Below are positions 5,768 through 9,268 of a stretch of 9,268 nt of DNA, piece by piece (position 1 is the first letter of the stretch; each line of letters begins with the position of its first letter). Both the position numbers and the translations under genes were made by a program. The notes below the pieces were generated by a model. The model was not told the DNA's origin and ran no database searches. It saw only the letters and a program-made list of their open reading frames with translations. The DNA is from a candidate division TA06 bacterium (lineage in GTDB: Bacteria; Hydrothermota; DG-26; E44-bin18; JADFOU01). The stretch spans positions 1 to 9,268 of the forward strand of contig JADFOU010000066.1 of assembly GCA_022562655.1 (NCBI GenBank), written 5' to 3'.

Positions 5768-7591
5768 ATGACTCGTGGGAAAGAGAAAAAGCGGTTGGAA
5801 GAGATCGCATTCATAGACGATCTCACCGGTCTTTTCAATCGACGCTATTTTTATGAGAGGCTTCTGGAGGAGAAGCGGAAAGTGGATTCCCGTTCAAGTG
5901 AACCCACAGATGGGTTTGCCTTGATGATGATTGATCTGGACAACCTCAAACCCATCAATGACCTTTATGGACATCTGGCAGGGGATAGGGTTCTTGCTCA
6001 GGTTGGAAAGCTATTGAAAGAGAGCGTCCGATCCTCGGATATCCTCTGCCGTTATGCCGGAGATGAATTTGTGGTCATCCTGCCTGAGACACGGGAGGAA
6101 GAGGTGATTCGGGTTGCTGAGAGAATGAAGGAGAATTTCGCCAGCACTTCTTGGAAGGATGAGAAAGGAGATCCCCTTCAACCCGTCACCTGCAGTTTGG
6201 GATATGCTTTTTATCAAGAGAAGGGGAGGGACCTGGATGGATTGATACACTGGGCGGATCAAGCCCTCTATGCGGTGAAGCGGCGTGGAGGAAATGGGTA
6301 TAGCGGGGAAAAAGCCCTTCTCAAGGAGTCTCTTGGTAGTCCTTTATTCTCAACTCCAAAGCTGGTGGGTCGAACAAAAGAGCTAAGACGATTCAAGTCC
6401 CTTCTCGAAGCCTTCTCGGCGGCAGGTGATCGTAAAGAGGGAGGAAGGTTGATTCTGATTCATGGAGAAGCCGGTATAGGAAAGACAAGGTTGGTGAGAG
6501 AAATTCGACAGGTTTTGGAGAGTAGGGGAGGCACAGTCCTATTGGGGGGATGCCATGAAGAGACCCAAACGATCCCTTACTATCCCTTTCGTGAGGCCTT
6601 CAAACATTTATTCAAAGAGAGAAAGGATCAAACTTTCCAGATCCTTGAGAACCTGCAGGATCATTTCCGAAGGGAAATCGCTCGAATCCTTCCGGGCTTG
6701 ATCGAGATAGAGCCTTCTGAATTAGAGCGGACTCCTGATCCCTACCGTCTTTTTGAGGCTGTTCGACTTCTTCTTCAAAGCCTCTCTAAAGTTGGGGCGG
6801 AAGGCCTGCCCGAATCGGGCCATACGCCCCTCCTCTTCATCATCGAGGACATTCATTGGTCGGATGAGGCGAGTCTCAATCTCCTCCATTTCCTGACCCG
6901 AGACCTGGGAGAGGAACGAATCATATTTTGCGGTACTTACCGGACTGAAGAAGCTGAGAGGGAGCAAGGGCCGAGCCTTTCTCGATTTGTGGGCTCTCTT
7001 AGACGGGAAAAACTTCTGGAAGAAATCCCCCTTGAACCTCTTTCTGCCAGGGGGGTTTCTGCCATGCTCCGTCTCCTCTGTCCAGGGGTCAAGGTTCCTC
7101 AGGACTACCAGGATATGATCTACCAGAAGACTGAGGGAAACCCCTTCTATGTTGAGGAGTACCTCAGATTCCTTCATGAAGAGACAGCCGGAGGGGGGCT
7201 ACAGAATTTGGAGGAAGGGATTTCCGAAATGAGGGAAGTCCCTCAATCCATCCAAGCCCTTATCCAGCGGAGGATCGATTCACTTGCCCCTGAAATGAAG
7301 GAGGCACTCGCCTGTGCTGCCCTTTTGGGAAAGGAGTTTGAGTTTGAGATCTTACAAAAAGTTCTCAATCGGTCTGAAGTGGAGATTTTAGAGGTGGTGG
7401 AGGTAGGGATGAGGTCCCATATTGTCAGGGAGAGTTTTGAGGGGGGAGGAGATCGATACCGGTTTGTTCATGCTCAATTATTACTTCAACAGCTTACTTC
7501 AACAGCACCATCTTCCTTGTCCGGACGATATCTCCGGCTTGGAGGCGGTAGAAGTAGATTCCTGAGGAGAGAATTGATGCGTTCCATATAG
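5768..7591 (+). CDS. GGDEF diguanylate cyclase fused to a STAND/AAA_16 ATPase, C-terminus lost at segment boundary
   Basis: A cytoplasmic signalling protein predicted to make cyclic di-GMP under control of an ATP-driven switch. Residues 14-178 are a GGDEF domain: DDLTGLFNRRYF, IDLDNLKPIND.YGH, then AGDEF (97-101) with Ala replacing the first Gly, a variant found in active enzymes. RSSD (88-91), exactly five residues before it, is a product-inhibition I-site. Residues 198 to about 570 are a MalT/AAA_16-like NTPase: GEAGIGKT Walker A at 233-240, LLFIIEDIHW Walker B at 355-364, GNPFYVEE at 457-464 and a winged-helix-like region (VPQSIQALIQRRIDSL onward). Relatives continue with TPR repeats. Here the frame turns at about residue 571 (base 7480) into the reverse complement of the sorting-domain gene, so residues 572-607 are not real. 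No membrane segment or sensor domain is seen; input probably comes through the missing C-terminus. Confidence 0.88.
   Translation: MTRGKEKKRLEEIAFIDDLTGLFNRRYFYERLLEEKRKVDSRSSEPTDGFALMMIDLDNLKPINDLYGHLAGDRVLAQVGKLLKESVRSSDILCRYAGDEFVVILPETREEEVIRVAERMKENFASTSWKDEKGDPLQPVTCSLGYAFYQEKGRDLDGLIHWADQALYAVKRRGGNGYSGEKALLKESLGSPLFSTPKLVGRTKELRRFKSLLEAFSAAGDRKEGGRLILIHGEAGIGKTRLVREIRQVLESRGGTVLLGGCHEETQTIPYYPFREAFKHLFKERKDQTFQILENLQDHFRREIARILPGLIEIEPSELERTPDPYRLFEAVRLLLQSLSKVGAEGLPESGHTPLLFIIEDIHWSDEASLNLLHFLTRDLGEERIIFCGTYRTEEAEREQGPSLSRFVGSLRREKLLEEIPLEPLSARGVSAMLRLLCPGVKVPQDYQDMIYQKTEGNPFYVEEYLRFLHEETAGGGLQNLEEGISEMREVPQSIQALIQRRIDSLAPEMKEALACAALLGKEFEFEILQKVLNRSEVEILEVVEVGMRSHIVRESFEGGGDRYRFVHAQLLLQQLTSTAPSSLSGRYLRLGGGRSRFLRRELMRSI
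7481..7506. repeat. Exact 13-bp tandem duplication at the B/C join
   Basis: TTACTTCAACAGC occurs twice with no gap, at 7481-7493 and 7494-7506. On the minus strand each copy reads GCTGTTGAAGTAA and so contains the last codons and TAA stop of the sorting-domain protein. The repeat ends abruptly on both sides. It lies exactly where the plus-strand ATPase gene loses its homology, so it is best read as a scar of the join or of assembly. Confidence 0.75.
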
Positions 7592-9268
7592 AAGTATGCT
7601 CTCCCGCGGGCATTTCGCCGTCAACCAGTCTTGTAACTTCCTCACCCAACATGTTGTATATTATGAGCGATACTTTTCCCGGACTAAGAAGAGTATACTC
7701 TATTCGCGTAGTCGGATTGAACGGGTTCGGATAATTCTGTTTCAATATATATTCTTCCGGTAAACTGGTGACTTCATCATTAATTCCGGTTATATCCTCA
7801 AGACCGAACCAAGTCAAAACATTTGCCAACAAACTGATTGGTTCCTCAAATCGGACGTGGCCGGATACGATGCCTTCAAACCCGAACCCTGTTAAAAATA
7901 TCTTATATCCGGACTGTGAGTCTTCGACGCTTACCGCGGCAACTGTTTCATCCGTTATTCCGTACAACATGGCGGAATCGCCATTGCCCGTAGGCACAAG
8001 AATGTCCAATGAACTCTGATTACCGGCGCTGCCTGCACCGGTTAATGCAAATAGAGCCAAACCGTCGGTTACGACATTACCTTCAACTCCCCGTACAACG
8101 AATGTTGTCGATTCTCCACCATAGCTCACATTGAGATAATCGGTCAGCAGGCTGCTCGTCGGACTAAGATTCTCGACGATGTTCTGTCCCGTTAGAAATA
8201 TTCTTCCACCCGCATCGAGGAAGCTCATAATGCTGTCTTCGTCCGTAGCGCTCAAAACCGAATTCACGATATCACCCGTGTACCATATCGCTACCGGATA
8301 GGTCAACTCATCCATCCGGCTCGCCTGAAGAAGGTCTCCACTGTTCTTTCGAGCGAAATGAAAAGTGACTCCGAGAGTCTCGATCGGTTCGGCGTAATAC
8401 TCAAAATAGTCATCGCCAATATCTCCGTTGTAAAGTAGAATGTCGGCGTTGTCGAGTTCAAAATTGATTTCGGTCGCTACTCCTTCATTGATACTGATAC
8501 CCTCCGCTAAATCAAGCGTGTACGGAAATTCGGGAAGGACGACCAGATATGGATAAGTAACCTCGTTTTCGAAAGAAATATACACTGACTCGAAGCTGAA
8601 GACTCCGTTTGCATCTGTGAAGGTTTTGATATCTTTATCAGGAGCCGCGTCACTTTCCAATTTAAGTATCACTTCCGCTGCTATCGGATCTCCCGTCACG
8701 ACGTCAGTGATAATTCCTTCTATGGAGCTTTTTGGCAGTTCCGTCAGCGAAATATCATGAATGACAGTGTCCCTCGCATTCAAAGAAACTACGGTTGTAT
8801 CCGGGAAATAGCCGAAAGCGTCCGCGCTAAACGTCAGGCTGTCTTTGCCGGCGGCGTATTTATAATTACCTGCCGTATCGAAAAACAGCCTGGAGCTCGA
8901 TTCAAGAACCGAGACTTTAACTCCGGATATGGGCTCTCCGGTGATGTCATCCTTGATAGTCCCCCTTACGTGTCCCGCATATGTGGCGTCGAATCTCGCT
9001 GAATAAAACCCATCAGTCGAATTGCCTACATAAATTAATCCTGAAGATGTGTAAGGAAATACTCCCCACGTAGTGCTGCCGCCGCTTGGAGACAGGTCAA
9101 AATCACCTACTTCACCCGGGCTTGTCGGATCAGATATATCCACTATTTTCATGCCCTCTCCGTAATATGAAATGTAGGCAAACTCTTCCTTCACAAACAC
9201 ATTATGAATTACATTATTGCGCATCGATTCGTATTCTGAAACGAGTCTGACGTTATTTAGGTCACGGA
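7494..9268 (-). CDS. Secreted multidomain protein with type IX secretion C-terminal sorting domain, 5'-partial
   Basis: A large exported or cell-surface protein of a Bacteroidetes/FCB-type bacterium. The frame stays open through the right window edge (codons RDLNNVRLVSEYES precede the first internal Met at 9224), so the N-terminus and signal peptide are missing. Numbering from that Met: about 1-78 is the end of a beta-propeller with an LVIVD-type repeat (MKIVDISDPTSPGEVG) and WGVFPYTSSGLIYVGNSTDG, as in choice-of-anchor-B proteins. About 82-161 and 166-258 are two carboxypeptidase-regulatory-like domains (GTIKDDITGEPISGVKV; GIITDVVTGDPIAAEV). About 260-475 is an alpha/beta domain (DILLYNGD, YPVAIWYTGD, DAGGRIFLTGQNI) resembling GATase-like folds. 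About 490-576 is the sorting domain (LKQNYPNPFNPTT, IYNMLGEEV, GIYFYRL, ending KMVLLK). The sorting domain is normally cleaved as the protein is exported and attached. Function unknown; no protease or glycosidase catalytic motif seen. Confidence 0.88.
   Translation of the reverse strand, partial: RDLNNVRLVSEYESMRNNVIHNVFVKEEFAYISYYGEGMKIVDISDPTSPGEVGDFDLSPSGGSTTWGVFPYTSSGLIYVGNSTDGFYSARFDATYAGHVRGTIKDDITGEPISGVKVSVLESSSRLFFDTAGNYKYAAGKDSLTFSADAFGYFPDTTVVSLNARDTVIHDISLTELPKSSIEGIITDVVTGDPIAAEVILKLESDAAPDKDIKTFTDANGVFSFESVYISFENEVTYPYLVVLPEFPYTLDLAEGISINEGVATEINFELDNADILLYNGDIGDDYFEYYAEPIETLGVTFHFARKNSGDLLQASRMDELTYPVAIWYTGDIVNSVLSATDEDSIMSFLDAGGRIFLTGQNIVENLSPTSSLLTDYLNVSYGGESTTFVVRGVEGNVVTDGLALFALTGAGSAGNQSSLDILVPTGNGDSAMLYGITDETVAAVSVEDSQSGYKIFLTGFGFEGIVSGHVRFEEPISLLANVLTWFGLEDITGINDEVTSLPEEYILKQNYPNPFNPTTRIEYTLLSPGKVSLIIYNMLGEEVTRLVDGEMPAGEHTSIWNASILSSGIYFYRLQAGDIVRTRKMVLLK

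Noticed and set aside
7481..7591. Last ~36 residues of the ATPase frame as a novel C-terminal domain
   Set aside because: They are the reverse complement of the conserved sorting domain of the opposite gene, so an artefact of the join.
1..9268. CRISPR array, transposase, tRNA or phage defence system
   Set aside because: No spaced repeats, tRNA-like arms, transposase motifs or known defence domains were seen; the STAND ATPase is fused to GGDEF, not to a nuclease or toxin effector.

Overview
This window looks like three unrelated pieces of bacterial DNA joined end to end, most likely a chimeric metagenome or single-cell contig. The evidence is that genes are cut at both internal boundaries, with a change of coding strand and base composition. 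Sampled lines run from about 65% GC near the left end, to about 52% in the middle, to about 42% at the right. Segment A is about 1-1005, segment B about 1010-7480, and segment C about 7481-9268. The joins are inferred; reads or a PCR across them would settle the matter.

Segment A (GC-rich, organism unknown) holds a RimJ/RimL-type GNAT acetyltransferase interrupted by one in-frame TGA. Three bases beyond its end lies the convergent 3' end of an unidentified minus-strand gene, which loses its upstream part at the A/B boundary.

Segment B is the most coherent part. It starts inside a membrane protein built from a ~150-residue unit repeated three times, the first unit incomplete. An AT-rich promoter region follows, then a tight operon for the oxidative pentose phosphate pathway: gnd (short, probably NAD-type 6-phosphogluconate dehydrogenase), zwf (glucose-6-phosphate dehydrogenase) and pgl (6-phosphogluconolactonase). 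These three enzymes together take glucose-6-phosphate to ribulose-5-phosphate with two reduced nicotinamides. A strong sigma70-type promoter overlaps the pgl stop codon and drives a GGDEF diguanylate cyclase fused to a STAND/AAA_16 ATPase, a signalling protein whose C-terminus is lost at the B/C boundary. The source is a Gram-negative-like bacterium that I cannot place further.

Segment C is the 3' part of a minus-strand gene for a large secreted protein. It has the end of an LVIVD/choice-of-anchor-B beta-propeller, two carboxypeptidase-regulatory-like domains, an alpha/beta GATase-like domain and a type IX secretion sorting domain. It therefore comes from a Bacteroidetes/FCB-type bacterium (Bacteroidetes, Ignavibacteria, Marinimicrobia, KSB1 and relatives).

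I found no tRNA, rRNA, CRISPR array, insertion sequence or origin. The best biological leads are the triple-repeat membrane protein and the GGDEF-STAND fusion beside the pentose phosphate operon. The main caution is that neither internal boundary should be read as natural gene order.
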